Shown: one piece after another, positions 1 to 11,064 of the stretch
How positions within the stretch are numbered: the stretch's first letter is position 1
Layout: the number at the start of each line of letters is the position of its first letter
Assembly (NCBI GenBank): GCA_030159075.1
Contig: BROG01000004.1
Location: forward strand, 2,960,001-3,024,000
Reading direction: 5' to 3'
Origin: Atrina japonica
Lineage: Eukaryota; Mollusca; Bivalvia; Pterioida; Pinnidae
Length of the DNA: 64,000 nt
Program-made: the position numbers and the translations under genes
The notes under the pieces: model-generated
Database searches by the model: none
Seen by the model: only the letters and a program-made list of their open reading frames with translations
Told to the model about the DNA's origin: nothing

Positions 1-74
1 ATGAGATGTAAAAGAGATGCAAAATTTCTCATGCATGCAGGGTATGTAATGTTACTATGTTTAGTGGCCAGTAA

Positions 75-222
75 ATATGTCCTAAGGCTCAAGTGAGCTA
101 CATATATTGTCCTAAGGCTCAAGTGAGCTACATATATTGTCCTAAGGCTCAAGTCAGCTACATATATTGTCCTAAGGCTCAAGTCAGCTACATATATTGT
201 CCTAAGGCTCAAGTCAGCTATA
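75..222. repeat. 30-bp minisatellite, 5 copies
   Basis: The string CCTAAGGCTC recurs at 81, 111, 141, 171 and 201, an exact 30-bp period. Copies differ mainly by AAGTGAGC versus AAGTCAGC. The period is a multiple of three, so it gives a 10-residue repeated frame that is not evidence of a gene. Confidence 0.95.
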
Positions 223-265
223 TTTTTATGAGCTACATTGTTATTAGAGTTTGCACTGAGTTTCT

Positions 266-355
266 AAACTCATCTACCCCCAAGAAAGAAAGAACTCTGC
301 TTTAAATCAATGACTTAGATCAGTCCAAATGTGTCTTTAGGGGTGAATGAGTTAA
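266..355 (+). mobile_element. M2 palindromic MITE, short form
   Basis: About 90 bp with inverted ends (AACTCATCTACCCC at the left, GGGGTGAATGAGTTAA at the right) and the shared core CAGTCCAAATGTGTCTTTAG. The same structure recurs at about ten other places in this window, on both strands. It has no coding capacity. The TTAA at the right end may be target duplication or part of the inverted repeat. Confidence 0.75.
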
Positions 356-2314
356 TTTTCACAGTTGACAAACCATAGCCAATCTTACCACAAACCATAC
401 TACAATGGGATACATGTTTCTGTTACATTATGCGGGAGATAATTAGGAATGATTTTTAAAATAGTCCTGTTTGTTTAAAAAATCTGCTAAAGAACCAGTA
501 GTATACACTTAATTCCTGAAGTAAAATAAGCAAGATGTTCCAATGACTGATAAAAATTCCTCATGGGCATAAGGCAATGGTGGTTTTAAGGGCTTGAGGT
601 ATTTAGTGGAGACACCACCCAAAAATGAGTTTATACCCCAACAAACCAAGTTTTTGGGGTATATAGGAATCACCCTTGCTGTCCATCAATCGTGTACAGG
701 TCATAATTTCTTCATGTTACTTTGGAGGTAGATATCATTTTACACACTTGTTTTCCATGTCCCAAAGGAATGTCATGACCTTGAGTAAAGGTCATGTATA
801 CAAGGTCAACCTTACCATTAGGTATTTGTCCTATTACGACAGCTCTAATTTTGTATTTGAAGGAGTAATGGAAAGTGTTTTAGGAATGCAGAAATTACAT
901 AGCATCTCAGAAGAATGTGATATATCAGTGCAATTGTCCCAAGTTTTCCAAAGGTTGCATTTCGGTATCATTGCAATATGTTCTTTAAATGCACATACTG
1001 TATTCAATCCAATAAATGCCCAGGGTGCTAAAAAATGGGAAAAGGGGATTGGCACATACTGGGGCCAATTAAGAGACAAATTTTTGTAAAATAGTTTATT
1101 CTTATAAGGCACAGTGGTTAAGTTGTAGTAGTTACTATAGAGGACACCTATCAACATTCTTCTGTTGCTTTGGGGGCTACATATAAACTGTTACTTACAT
1201 TTTTCTGGTCCACATTTCCTTGTCAGGTGGCTAAAACAGATTCGTGATCATGTGTAGAAAAGATGAATAAATCTGAACCATAGGGAGAGGGGTGCTGATA
1301 GGAACATGGGCACTTATTGGGTAGAATATGGTATATTGCCTTTTTTTTTATCAGAATTTTTACTCAGGTAAGCAGGATCCCAGTTATGTACTATGTATGT
1401 TGAGTCCATATCAAAGGATGAATTATAAAGTCAGGTAAATATCTCAGATTTCAGAATTTTAAGTTTACATAGAGATAATAATTATCAGAAACTGGTGTTT
1501 AGCAGAAATGCCAGATGGATGGTTATCTTCTATAGAGTCTTGGCAGACATCTTGAATTACAGAATATACACAGAATTCTGCAGTTGTATCTGTTTGTATC
1601 TGTTTGTTTTACCTTAATAACTATTGGAGCAGTTATATAATACAGGATGAAAAAAAAATTTACACACACAATTAGCAGAAACAGATTTTGGTTCATTAAA
1701 ATTCCTGTTTTTATATTTGCTTCCTGTACAGTAGTGTTTGCAGTAATATTACTGCAATATAACGGTTTCATCAGTAGAATTATAAAGCTCTGTACATATA
1801 GACCGACCTGTTGTTTATCAACACCATATATACAGATAAATCTTTATGTTACTTTGTGTATAGAACACCTGTTATATGGTAAAACAAGATGTTTATCTGT
1901 AACTCACCATTCTAGGTTACTGAGTTATGATTTTTTACAATCATTTGTAAAAGATGCAGATATAAGCAAAATGCAAGGTCAGTTTCTAGATTAGCAAGTT
2001 GTAACTTTTTTGGATACACGTAATTTTGTGATCTGATATTTTTGTATTGCAGTTTTTCAGATTCTGATTCAAGTTAATGATGTGTATCAGGTCATAGATG
2101 ATTGCATTCTATGATATTAGTTCAAGATAATGATAGACATTTAAAATATGTAGTATATAATAATTTAAAGAAAATTTTTTATTTAATATGAAAATCTGTA
2201 AATTTAAAAATAATTAGATTCCTGCATAAAATTTAATCAATAATACAAAACTCAGTTTTTGGCAGGTCTTTTGAAAAAACCCTATTCCCAACTGCCATTT
2301 CAACATAACAAATG
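356..2314. other. Mostly unique AT-rich DNA
   Basis: No array or SINE was recognised. A 138-codon frame at 676-1089 is within chance expectation for 64 kb and contains a GACCTTGAGTAAAGGTCATG string typical of dispersed repeats. Splice-like signals at 1226 (pyrimidine tract then CAG) and 1368 (CAG|GTAAGC only 13 bp after a poly-T acceptor) have no supporting reading frame. Confidence 0.5.
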
Positions 2315-2488
2315 CAGTAAAACCTGCTTTAGTGATCACCTGTGTATAAAGACCATCTGGTCAAAGAGTTTTTTGCTGTTCCCAGTAGTACCATTTTTGT
2401 ACAAATCAACCTCTATATAAAGACCACCTCTCTATAAAGATCGATTTTGTTGTGTCGCTAAGGTGGTCTTTATATACAAGTTTCACTG
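2315..2488 (+). mobile_element. M1 MITE (CAGTAAAACCTG family)
   Basis: Begins CAGTAAAACCTGCTTTAG and ends TATACAAGTTTCACTG, imperfect terminal inverted repeats of about 17 bp. It carries the internal strings GACCACCT and TCCCAGTAGTACCATTT seen in other family copies. Most copies are flanked by TA; this one is flanked by AATG on both sides. Confidence 0.85.
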
Positions 2489-2518
2489 AATGCATCATAA
2501 AAAAAATCTGCTGCTGTG

Positions 2519-2585
2519 TTGTGTGTATGTATGTATGTATGTATGTATGTATGTGTGTATGTATGTGTGTGTGTGTGTGTGTGTA

Positions 2586-2626
<41 letters not shown>

Positions 2627-2658
2627 GTGTAGGTGTGTGTGTGTGGGTGGGTGGGTGT
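2519..2658. repeat. TATG/TG microsatellite
   Basis: Runs of TATG followed by TG dinucleotides, ending in GGTGTGGGTGGGTGGG. It lies about 30 bp downstream of the M1 element. Confidence 0.95.
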
Positions 2659-3422
2659 ATTTGTCCCAATAGGACTATTCTGGTTTAAGGTTGGTTATAA
2701 TTATTTCTTTATATGATAGTCCCACATTTTTCTTCCTAAAAATTTGCAAACATTTAAACTTATTTGAAGATTAGCATACATCTTTTTTTTAACTTGTCTC
2801 CATTTTCTGCAGATGTTGAAGTGTATTTCTCTCACTTAATTATGAGGTTTTTGTGCCAGTACTCCTTGTGCAGTTGTTAAGTGGGAAAATGATTTTTTTC
2901 CCCAGTCTTATCTGCTGTAATTTATTTTGTTATAAAACTTGTATATATTTCTATACCTTCTTTTCTTTCTTCTGTATTGGATATATTCTTATCAGACTTG
3001 GCAATTACACAAGCAAATGGAAACATTTCCCAGATGGCTTATCAGCTTCAAATCCATGGCAATACTCAATCATTTATTTATATTGTATCATAATGTTACA
3101 TAAAAGAACTGTAGATTCTTGTACAAAAGTTTTAGCCATTAGCTGATAAAAACACATTTCCATGACGATATTAAATCAACATATGCATGATGCACATTCA
3201 GTGATGCAGTTGAAGAACAATTGTCATTGATGTATTAGAGCTGCTGTTGCATGGGTAGAGTATGAATCTCTTATGACCTTTGACCTATATGTCTGACATA
3301 GATTGGGTAGTAATGGTTCTTTAAAAATTGTCATGAGAATCCATTATAAGAGTTGAAGTACCAAGACTTAGATGTATGATCCTTTCTGTATCAATTTGAA
3401 ATGATTTTTTGTTGTTGTTTAA
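2659..3422. other. No gene or repeat recognised
   Basis: AT-rich sequence. A strong acceptor-like tract ends at 2812 (CCATTTTCTGCAG) and is followed by 22 open codons, but there is no good donor and no recognisable protein, so no exon is called. Confidence 0.4.
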
Positions 3423-3668
3423 TATGGTGTCTTACGCCAGACTCACCAATTTTTCAGTTGTATGGTGACAGCCATTTTTTAATGATGGAGGAGAGAACCC
3501 AGTTACAATGTATCCAGGAAGAGACCAATGGCCTCCCGCAAATAAACTGGCAAGTTTTCTCACAAAAATCAGCTTAGGTTCTATTGGGGCTTGAACCAGA
3601 GCTCACAAGTGGTGAGAGACTCCCATGTTTAAAGTGCAAGGGTCTAACCACTTGCCCACAGGGGTCTC
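3423..3668 (-). mobile_element. SINE family A, near full length
   Basis: Read on the minus strand it has a tRNA Ser/Leu-like head (GTGGGCAAGTGGTTAGACC), a degraded B box, then the family body: GCTGA.TTTTGTGAGAAA, CAGTTTA, GGTCTCTTCCTGG, TACATTGTAAC, and an end near CTGAAAAATTGGTGAGT. At least ten relatives lie in the window. Confidence 0.85.
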
Positions 3669-4098
3669 AAACTTGAAATGAAGGGAAGTTAATTGAAGAT
3701 AAGACCGAACTGTGACCCTAATTGAAAGAAGGACTATTTTATTTTGACTTTGGTCCTATTTCAAAAAACAAAGTTGGTACAAAGAAGAGATGTGTTACAG
3801 TAAAACAGGAAAACATCATTCTTTTATTATTTACCATCAAGGTAGGTGATGATGTGACCTTGACCCTGTCCTGTTTTATTATCTAGACTCAAGGTCATGT
3901 TATCCCATACACAGGACATTAGTCTACCATAGCTTAACTCATAGTTGAGGTAGATACATGTATCTGTTACACCTAAATATAAAACTAAGGCACCACAAAA
4001 TTCAGTGGTGACCTATCACAGACCACCTGATTACCTATGACCAACAGACCATATAATACACAATTCGATTTAATCTAAAAATTTTGTGAATTCAGCTT
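3669..4098. other. No gene recognised
   Basis: AT-rich. It holds TGACCTTGACC and CAAGGTCATG strings at 3856-3897, probably remnants of a dispersed repeat also seen near 22.1 kb. Confidence 0.4.
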
Positions 4099-4187
4099 TT
4101 AACTCATCAACCCCTTAAAAAAATGGACTCTTCCATAATCAATGACTTGGACCAGTCCAAATGTGTTTTTAGGGGTAAATGGATTAA
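4099..4187 (+). mobile_element. M2 palindromic MITE, short form
   Basis: TTAACTCATCAACCCC at the left, AGGGGTAAATGGATTAA at the right, and the family core CAGTCCAAATGTG. Confidence 0.75.
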
Positions 4188-5154
4188 GACGACTTATAAA
4201 CCTAGGATTATGTCCTCACCCTAAATATAGTGCTTAAAATATACTTTTGTTAGACTGTGCATTGCATCCTATCTTAAAAATATGAAGATAGAGAAATCAG
4301 ACCTTGATTGGTCCTTGAACTGGTAAGCTTTAAGTACATGTGAAGTTGAAACAATGAATTATTAAATGATAAAATAAAGGAATGTGTAAGATAAGAAATG
4401 GATAACTTGACAATATTAATCATATTGTATAGAGGTATACATAATTGATATTGATTACATTAGACCAGAAACTTATTATATCTTCCATCAAAGGCTTGTT
4501 GTACATGTAGAACTTGTATTATAGTACATTTAGTACTCTGTCATGATAACTTGTCCTTTACGTATTTGCAGTGGAATTATCATTGATATATTTAATTGAT
4601 ATTTATATGTAAAATAAATGCATATTTAGGTGACATGGTTCACAAAACCTTTGCAGTCCACTAAGCAAATACGCTGCATTAAATTTTTATCATTTTAATT
4701 TTTTTTTTTAATCTACAAAAGCACATTTCTGTAAGATTTAATTGTAGTACATGGTAAATGTAACAGCATTTATTATTACAGGTGTTCTGTAGAAAAAGAC
4801 AGGAACTTGGGTGACTGATCTTTTTTTGCCCATGTCTTTTTGTTATAAAGACTTTGATCTTTATGACTTTGATAATGGTCCATTGGTTCAGGCCTTTTTC
4901 TGTAGTTTTCTATGGGGCAGAAATTCGGCCCCATTCTCAATGCAAAATGCATTTGTTTTTTCCAAATTTGATGGAAAAAAATGTATTGTGAATTTGTGTC
5001 AGATTGTGAATAAAAGGTTAACATACATGTAAATCTAAATATAATGTAATCTGTTTTTTAAATGCATCCCCTTCATTAGTTAATTTTTTTAACGTTGCAG
5101 TCTGTACACCAAATTTGGTGATGCCAATGTCATTTGCGCAAAACCATCAGGAAA
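4188..5154. other. No gene recognised
   Basis: AT-rich sequence without arrays. Overlapping frames of 60-80 codons on both strands at 4776-5032 look like chance. Confidence 0.4.
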
Positions 5155-5590
5155 AGGTCTGTGGTTAGAGCATCACATGTTAAACCATGCAGTATTTCAC
5201 CACTAGACTGTGTAGGTTTAAGCCCAAATACAACCTAAGCTGATTACATGAAAAATGAAAAATTAGCAAATTTACTTTCGGGAGGCCCTCAGCAGAGGTG
5301 GCTGGCTTCTTGCTGTCCTTCGGATGAGACAGTAAAAACTGAGGTCCCGTGTCACAGAAGGTGTCAGCACATTAAAGAACCCTCACTGCTCAATGGCCGT
5401 AAGTGCCAAACATAGGCCAAAATTTGAAGCCCTTCAATGGTGATGGTGACATCTACATGTGAGTGAAAGATTCTTAAGTGGAACGTTAAACAACAATACA
5501 ACAGCAACAGCTACTTTCGGAAGGCTGGTGGTATTTTTCTCGGTATAAAATAGTCAAGTTCTCTCCATTAAAAACTGGCCACCACCCCTA
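5155..5590 (+). mobile_element. SINE family A, split by a family B SINE
   Basis: The left part (5155-5286) has the tRNA-like head GGTTAGAGCATC and the family A body up to TTTACTTTCGGGAGGC. The body resumes at 5512 with TACTTTCGGAAGGCTGGTGG and runs to AAAACTGGCCACCACC. The gap is filled by a family B SINE. Confidence 0.85.
5287..5511 (+). mobile_element. SINE family B, 5'-truncated, inside SINE A
   Basis: Body strings GATGAGACAGTAAAAACTGA, GGTCCCGTGTCACAGAAGG, CACTGCTCAATGGCC, and tail GGAACGTTAAACAACAATAC. It is flanked by a 14-bp direct repeat with one mismatch (TACTTTCGGGAGGC at 5273, TACTTTCGGAAGGC at 5512), the expected product of LINE-assisted insertion. The tRNA head is missing, as in 5'-truncated copies. 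Confidence 0.85.
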
Positions 5591-5854
5591 CACATATATA
5601 TAGGCCCATTTAGTGCATATATCCACACCAACACATACATAAATACAACATGTAAATGAAATTAATATGCCTTGTATCATTGTTGTTGAAAAGTTTTAGT
5701 TCAATTCATAAAGCTCGGTCTAGTGTTTTCCATTGTTCATCTTAGGGAGGTATAACTCAAATATAAGTGTTCAGTGGTGCTACTGTTGAAGCTTGTATGT
5801 GACACATTATCATCTCGTTTATCTATATCATCAGTATATTGCTTGAAGATTATA
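5591..5854. other. No gene recognised
   Basis: AT-rich spacer between the nested SINE and the M1 fragment; nothing else seen. Confidence 0.4.
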
Positions 5855-5919
5855 CAGTAAAACCTACTTTAGCGACCACCTGTGTATAAAGACCCACCTT
5901 TTTTTGCTGTCCCCGATAG
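5855..5919 (+). mobile_element. M1 MITE, left fragment
   Basis: TA then CAGTAAAACCTACTTTAGCG and the next 50 bp of M1, ending at the point where the roughly 400-bp dispersed repeat begins. Confidence 0.75.
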
Positions 5920-6518
5920 TTAAAACAATTTAAGCTGTAATATGGACCATTGCTTTGTGGATACATGGGACTTTGGTTTTAAATGTGTCGTCTTGAAGAC
6001 TTGGTTGATTATTATTTCATATGTTTAGTGCTTAATGCAAAGGAGAAAAGACTTCTTGCACCCCACGAAAATATTACCCAAAACATAAAAAAATGTGGAG
6101 AAAATTAATTAAAAATTAAAAAAAATTTCTTGAAATGCTTCATGGAATATATCCAGAAGTAAATTACTATATACAGGGAAATTTTCGCCCCAGTTTTATA
6201 TTCGCCCCTTTCACCCTGATTGTCAGTGGGCGAATTAAAAACTGGGCGAATTCAGAATAGTAATTTTATCTATTTTTAATAATAAAAGTCTGGGCGATAT
6301 TAAAATGGGGTGAAATCGTTTGCAAATGCATTAGGGTAAAAATAACCCTGTATACAGTAATTGAAGTAAAAGTATTTTTTTATGTTTTGGGTAATATTTG
6401 AGTTCGGGTGCAAAAGGAAGTCTTACCACATAGGAACAGTTATTACCTAGTTTAGAAAAATATAGGTAGTGCACCCATTACTAAATCTTTGGCCTTTCCT
6501 TACCTGAAAAGTAATTTA
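5920..6518 (+). repeat. Dispersed ~400-bp repeat, copy 1 (interrupted)
   Basis: Closely similar to 17756-18165, starting TTAAAACAATTTAAGCTG and running into an M1 copy in both places. Its middle contains an inverted repeat: AAGACTTC...TTGCACCC...AATATTACCCAAAACAT on the left is mirrored near 6380-6424. Without the 191-bp insertion at 6167 the two copies are nearly equal in length. No coding frame is visible. Confidence 0.85.
6167..6357 (+). mobile_element. 191-bp TA-flanked MITE with empty site known
   Basis: Ends CTATATACAGGG and CCCTGTATACAG form a 12-bp terminal inverted repeat with one mismatch. Outside are TA at 6165-6166 and TA at 6358-6359. The sister repeat near 18.0 kb reads TTAATTAATTGAAG with no insert, so the empty site is visible. 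The interior carries CGCCCC/GGGCGAA strings related to the M4 elements. Confidence 0.9.
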
Positions 6519-6696
6519 CAGTAAAACCTGCTTTAGTGACCACCTGCATATAAAGACAACCAAGTCACAAACATCATTTTTTGCTGTCTTCAATAGTATC
6601 ATTTGTGTACAAATCTACCTCTATATAAAGACCACCTCCCAATAAAGACTGGTTTTCTTGTGTCCTGAGGAGGGTCTTTATATACAAGTTTCATAG
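6519..6696 (+). mobile_element. M1 MITE
   Basis: TA, then CAGTAAAACCTGCTTTAGTG, ending TATACAAGTTTCATAGTA. Its position relative to the dispersed repeat matches the copy at 18166, so the two travelled together or M1 is the right end of a larger element. Confidence 0.85.
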
Positions 6697-6895
6697 TATT
6701 TCATATAGGTATGGCCATCTTGTGAAAGTGACAGTTTTCTGTTTTGTTGGAAATCCATGAAGACTCAGGATTACTGAGTATGTTTCAAGATGAGGGCAAT
6801 AGATCACAGAAGTGTTCCCAGTACCAAGGGGAAAATCATTTTGGTCTTATGCTTGTCTACACATCAAATTATCGCTTTATTACTTAATAACATAA

Positions 6896-6975
6896 TTTTA
6901 AATCTTTCACCCCTTAATATCTAAATGGTACACTCTTGTCTATAGTTTAAGACCAATCTATTATGGTCTGCAGGG
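6896..6975 (-). mobile_element. Minor dispersed element M3, fragment
   Basis: TTTCACCCCTTAATATCTAA through ATTATGGTCTGCAGGGTT is the approximate reverse complement of 39838-39935. The two copies show a dispersed short repeat; ends and class are unclear. Confidence 0.5.
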
Positions 6976-7308
6976 TTCAGTAAAAATGGCAGAAAATTGT
7001 GCAAAATGTTTCAAATTATTTCTGCATTAATGTACCATGATCTAGGATAGGCTTAGGAAGAATATGGAATATTAAATGAATATTCTGTACAAACTGATGG
7101 TCACCATGTAACAGTATATTGTTGGGCAATAGAATAACCAGGCAATAAAACATATTGCCAGGGAAACGATCAAATAGTTAAAATTGGATATTCTAAAGGT
7201 TGCCGTTAATCGAATTTTGATTAGACACTTATGAAATTTGATTGCTGCATTTTGATATGCTTGTTTTACTCATATATTTTAATTGCCCCATTATATGTGT
7301 AAGGCACT
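6976..7308. other. No gene recognised
   Basis: AT-rich unique-looking sequence before the 34-bp array. Confidence 0.4.
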
Positions 7309-7885
7309 TCTCATGAGATGCTGTAGACCGATATTTTGATGGTCTCATGAGATGCTGTAGACCAATATTTTGATGGGTCTCATGAGATGCTGGTTACTGA
7401 TATTTTGATGTTCTCATGAAATGCTGGTGACTGATATTTTGATGTTCTCATGAAATGCTGGTGACTGATATTCTGATGATCTCATGAGATGCTGGAGACT
7501 GATATTTTGATGTTCTCATTAGGTGTCAGAGACTGATATTTTGATGTTCTCATGAAATGCTGGTGACTGATATGTTGATGGTCTCATGAGGTGTCAGAGA
7601 CTGATATTTTGATGGTCTCATGAGATGCTGGTTACTGATATTTTGGAGGTCCCATAAGATGCTGGAGACCGATATTTTGATAGTCTCATGAAATGCTGGA
7701 GACTGATATTTTGATGGTCTCTTAAGATGCCAGAGACTGATATTCTGATGGTCTCATGAGATGCTGGTGACCGATATTTTGATGGTCTCATGAGATGCTG
7801 GAGACCGATATTTTGATGGTCTCATGAAATGCTGGAGACTGATATTTTGATAGTCTCATGAGGTTCCGCATACTGATATTTTGAG
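7309..7885. repeat. 34-bp minisatellite, about 17 copies
   Basis: Unit of the form TCTCATGAGATGCTGG followed by AGACTGATATTTTGATGG. Copies vary (GAGACC versus GAGACT, ATGAAATG versus ATGAGATG, GGTGTCAGAG variants). Each unit contains the 8-bp palindrome CTCATGAG and many can pair GGTCTC with GAGACC. Confidence 0.95.
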
Positions 7886-8475
7886 TATTTTCAGTAGGTG
7901 CTTGAGAAAGTAATTTATTCTAATTATCTCAGTAGATGCTCTGGACATGAAATACATTTTATCATTTGAAGCTTGAGACACTTATATATTCTAATTGTCT
8001 CATGATGGTTTTAAGACACAAATGTAATATTATTGATTTATTTTAAGAACTGTTGCATTTGACCCCCCAAAAAAACCAATATATTTAGATAAAGTATTTT
8101 CATATTGTGGTCTGAATTGTAAAACTCTACTTTCATTATTTTCATCTACTGAAATTCCCATCAGAATATCCGAGTTATACTAAATAAAGTAATGTAACAA
8201 AGTTAAGTGCAATAAAGTCATGCAATACATAAAAGTAATGAAGTTTTAGCCATGAATTTTGACTGCAGAATTTGGTTTATGTATAGTTGCATTTCTCTTC
8301 TTATAACTCTTGATGGATCTGAGCAACTTCAGATTCCCATTGAGCTTTGTACAAAGGCTGTTATCATAAAAGACATGCAAAGTAGTTGAAAATGGCTTCA
8401 AATTATGAGTAAATGATGACTGTCTGGCAAAATATCCTGTATGCATGTGGCGGTGTAATGTAAGAATGTGAGATA
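7886..8475. other. No gene recognised
   Basis: AT-rich. The first 100 bp hold decayed array-like motifs (TCTCATGATGG near 7998), then unique-looking sequence. Confidence 0.4.
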
Positions 8476-8787
8476 CAGTAGAAGCTCGGTGTTAAGACCC
8501 CGTAACTGACTAGGAGTACTTTATCTGATCACCCCCCTGTAGTCACATTTAGACTCGCCCCAAATCAATCAACGGTAAGATCATCTGTCATATTTCAGGA
8601 GTGAACTTGTAAATATCGCATGTAAAATTATTGTACAAGTTATATACCAAATCACACCCCCCTGAATTCTGACAGTGGGTTTTACTATTCTTTCAAATGG
8701 GTGAGTCCAAATATGGTTACAGGGGTTAATGAGTTAATTAGAGAAATGGTCTCTTAAGACAGGTGGTCTTTAGCTAAGGGTCTACTG
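8476..8787 (+). mobile_element. M1-like MITE containing a long M2 element
   Basis: TA|CAGTAGAAGCTCGGTGTTAA at the left and GGTCTTTAGCTAAGGGTCTACTG|TA at the right, imperfect inverted repeats with TA outside. The interior from about 8520 to 8737 is the long form of M2, so this is probably a nested insertion. Confidence 0.7.
8520..8737 (+). mobile_element. M2 element, long form (~218 bp)
   Basis: ATCACCCCCCTGTAGTCACA at the left, GGTTACAGGGGTTAATGAGTTAA at the right. It matches 59505-59726 in layout, length and the internal string CACATTTAGACTC.CCC. The ends resemble the short M2 copies. Confidence 0.7.
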
Positions 8788-9164
8788 TATATATAAATGG
8801 CTATTATGTATATGTTTGCATTATACATTTATCTTTAACTATGTCAAGCATGGTATAAGTTTTATAAGATTTAGCATTTTGTCCGAAAAATATGGTATAT
8901 GATTTCAACGAGAAGGTATTTTAGCGATTTTATGATTAAAAAAGATAACTCTTACCTAATGATGAGGAATGAATTAAGAGCGATATTCAATTTCAACAAT
9001 CTCAACAATCTTGCTAATAATGCCAAAATTGAATCCTCGCTAAAATTTCTGCTTATACGGTATACAACTTTGATGAAATTGATTTGACATGATGTTTTAT
9101 TATAATTTTTTTATGAAATCATTTCTGATAGCATTTAAAATGATACATTTAATATGGATTAGAT
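8788..9164. other. No gene recognised
   Basis: AT-rich, with a chance 62-codon frame at 8899-9087. Confidence 0.4.
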
Positions 9165-9253
9165 GTACACATTTACCCCTAAGATACATTTGGATTAGCC
9201 TGTGTCATTGATTTTAAGTTGAGTCAATTTTTTAGGGTGGGTAGACTAGTTAA
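9165..9253 (-). mobile_element. M2 palindromic MITE, diverged
   Basis: ACATTTACCCCTAAGATACA, then TTGGATTAGCCTGTGTCATTGATT, ending GGGTGGGTAGACTAGTTAA. More diverged than the other copies. Confidence 0.6.
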
Positions 9254-9859
9254 AGATGGAAGGAAAATGGAGCAAATAAACATGATAAATCTCCTATAAA
9301 CTTTTCTGTAAATTCAGAATCTGAATATGTGTTAAAATTGTGTAAAAGTTGAAATCATAAATAGAAATACATTTTCCATTTAATACAGAGGCACACAGGG
9401 AAAGGGGTAGAAAATGGGGAGGGGAGACAGAGAAGGAGAGAAATGTAGACCATAAATACACAGAATAGCACAAATGACTTGATTCTATAGATATTTTTTT
9501 CTATTTTCAGGTATAATATATTTTTGAAAGGAATAAACATACGGTAAGAACTGTTTTTCCCTTATTTTCCTTGAGCATAAAATCAGTTGTAGCCTGTATA
9601 TGTGTTATGCTTGGTAAATGTTTTAGGTTTACATTTATGTAAACCATGCCCATAAAATTGATGAATGTGTGGGGGGGGATATTGTATTTGGTCCATTTGT
9701 TTATCAGACTGTTTAAAAATTATCTTTTCCTCAAATAACTTGTTCTTTTCCTCACATATTAACAAAATTTTTTTATTAATTAAACCTAAATTGTTTACAA
9801 CAGTTAACAAACAAGTTTATAAAATTATATCAAAGTCTCTTGTTGATACCGATGTTAGC
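9254..9859. other. No gene recognised
   Basis: AT-rich. An acceptor-like tract (TTTTTCTATTTTCAG, ending 9510) is followed 33 bp later by a donor-like ACG|GTAAGA at 9544, with one open frame. This is too short to separate from chance. Confidence 0.35.
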
Positions 9860-10155
9860 GCGAGGTGGTCCTTACTTTGGAGGGAAACCAGAGTACCCGG
9901 AGAAAACCCACATGTTCAAGCTGGCAGCCATCATTCCATCTCACTTCAGACTTACCAACCATGACAAATTTTCATGGGGGAAACCTTGAAAAATTTTCAT
10001 GGGAGAGATTTTTCAATCTCATGGGGGAGACTCTAAATTTTAGTAAGAATTAATAGGAAAATTTTTATTTTTCGTGGGGGAGATGTGCATTTTTCTTGAA
10101 GAAATTTTCAAAATTTTACATAAAAAATGAGTCTCCCTATTTATAGGGGAGACTT
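9860..10155. repeat. Dispersed-repeat fragments and CATGGGGGAGA motifs
   Basis: 9880-9915 reads GGGAAACCAGAGTACCCGGAG then AAAACCCACATG, a string I associate with dispersed repeats of marine invertebrates (memory only). 9965-10155 holds four or five variants of TTTTCATGGGGGAGA, probably a decayed tandem or foldback element ending GGGGAGACTTGGCAAG. Confidence 0.45.
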
Positions 10156-10521
10156 GGCAAGTATGTCATATGCTTCCCTGTCCAATCCTAAGATTGAATT
10201 CGGTTCACATTGGTGAGAAACACAAAATTTGGTGCATTGCTCTATATCGGTGATTTTTGGATGAGCCTGATTATGACCATCATTCATTGATATTCACCAG
10301 AGTTGTGGGACTTGAATGAATGACTTAGCTCTCAGGGGGGCATAATGTTTGTCAGTCACAACTGTTAGCATTTTCATGGGGAAATATTTCTAAATTTATA
10401 TTCTCCAAGTTCTGCCATATTTTATGGACTTTAATAAAAGAAATTGAATTAGAATAAAACTTAAATTAATTTCTGTTGAAAAAAGTAGTGTATAACACTT
10501 CAATTAAAATTAAAATGAATA
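10156..10521. other. No gene recognised
   Basis: AT-rich spacer; nothing distinctive. Confidence 0.4.
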
Positions 10522-10695
10522 CAGTGAAACCTGTATATAGGGGCCACCCAAGGGACCAGAAAATATTGACCTTTATGTGCAGGTGACCCTTTAACAAAGG
10601 TTTAGTTGAAATATGCAGTCAAGGGACTTGAAAAAACTGGCCTTTATAAACAGGTGATCCTTATATAGAGGTGGCTGCTATAGCAGGTTTTACTG
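10522..10695 (-). mobile_element. M1 MITE
   Basis: TA|CAGTGAAACCTGTATATAGG at the left and GCTATAGCAGGTTTTACTG|TA at the right, a clear inverted repeat with TA target. The interior differs from the main subfamily (AAGGGACCAGAAAATATTGA) and resembles 18394-18595. Confidence 0.85.
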
Positions 10696-11064
10696 TATCT
10701 TAATGAGGTTTGAAACACTTCTTTGAAAGCAGGTGTTAGTTGTAACAGTATAGAAATACATATTATTGTTGTTCCATTTGTGTTTATGGAAAATACATAC
10801 ATTTGTCAGTAATGAGTAATTTGTGGTTTGTAGAGTTTATTTGATGTGGTTTTACAGAGAATAGCAGATATATACTTGTATATACTAATTATTTGGTTGT
10901 GGTCACATTTTTGCATGTGTATTGATAGCAAGATCTAGATCATCACTTATGTTGTTTGTTACGATTGCAATACTGTTGAAATATTTTAAGGTAAGGTTAG
11001 ACCTATGTTAAATGTTTGAACATCTTACATAATATTTGTATCATAATTCTACTGTATGGACAAG
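10696..11064. other. No gene recognised
   Basis: AT-rich spacer; nothing distinctive. Confidence 0.4.

Noticed and set aside
676..1089. 138-codon frame, the longest outside arrays
   Set aside because: It lacks an ATG at its start, overlaps a dispersed-repeat string, and a frame of this length is expected about once by chance in 64 kb of six-frame sequence.
1349..1368. 13-bp microexon between a poly-T acceptor and CAG|GTAAGC
   Set aside because: Length is not a multiple of three and no neighbouring exon supports it. The poly-T tract makes a chance acceptor likely.
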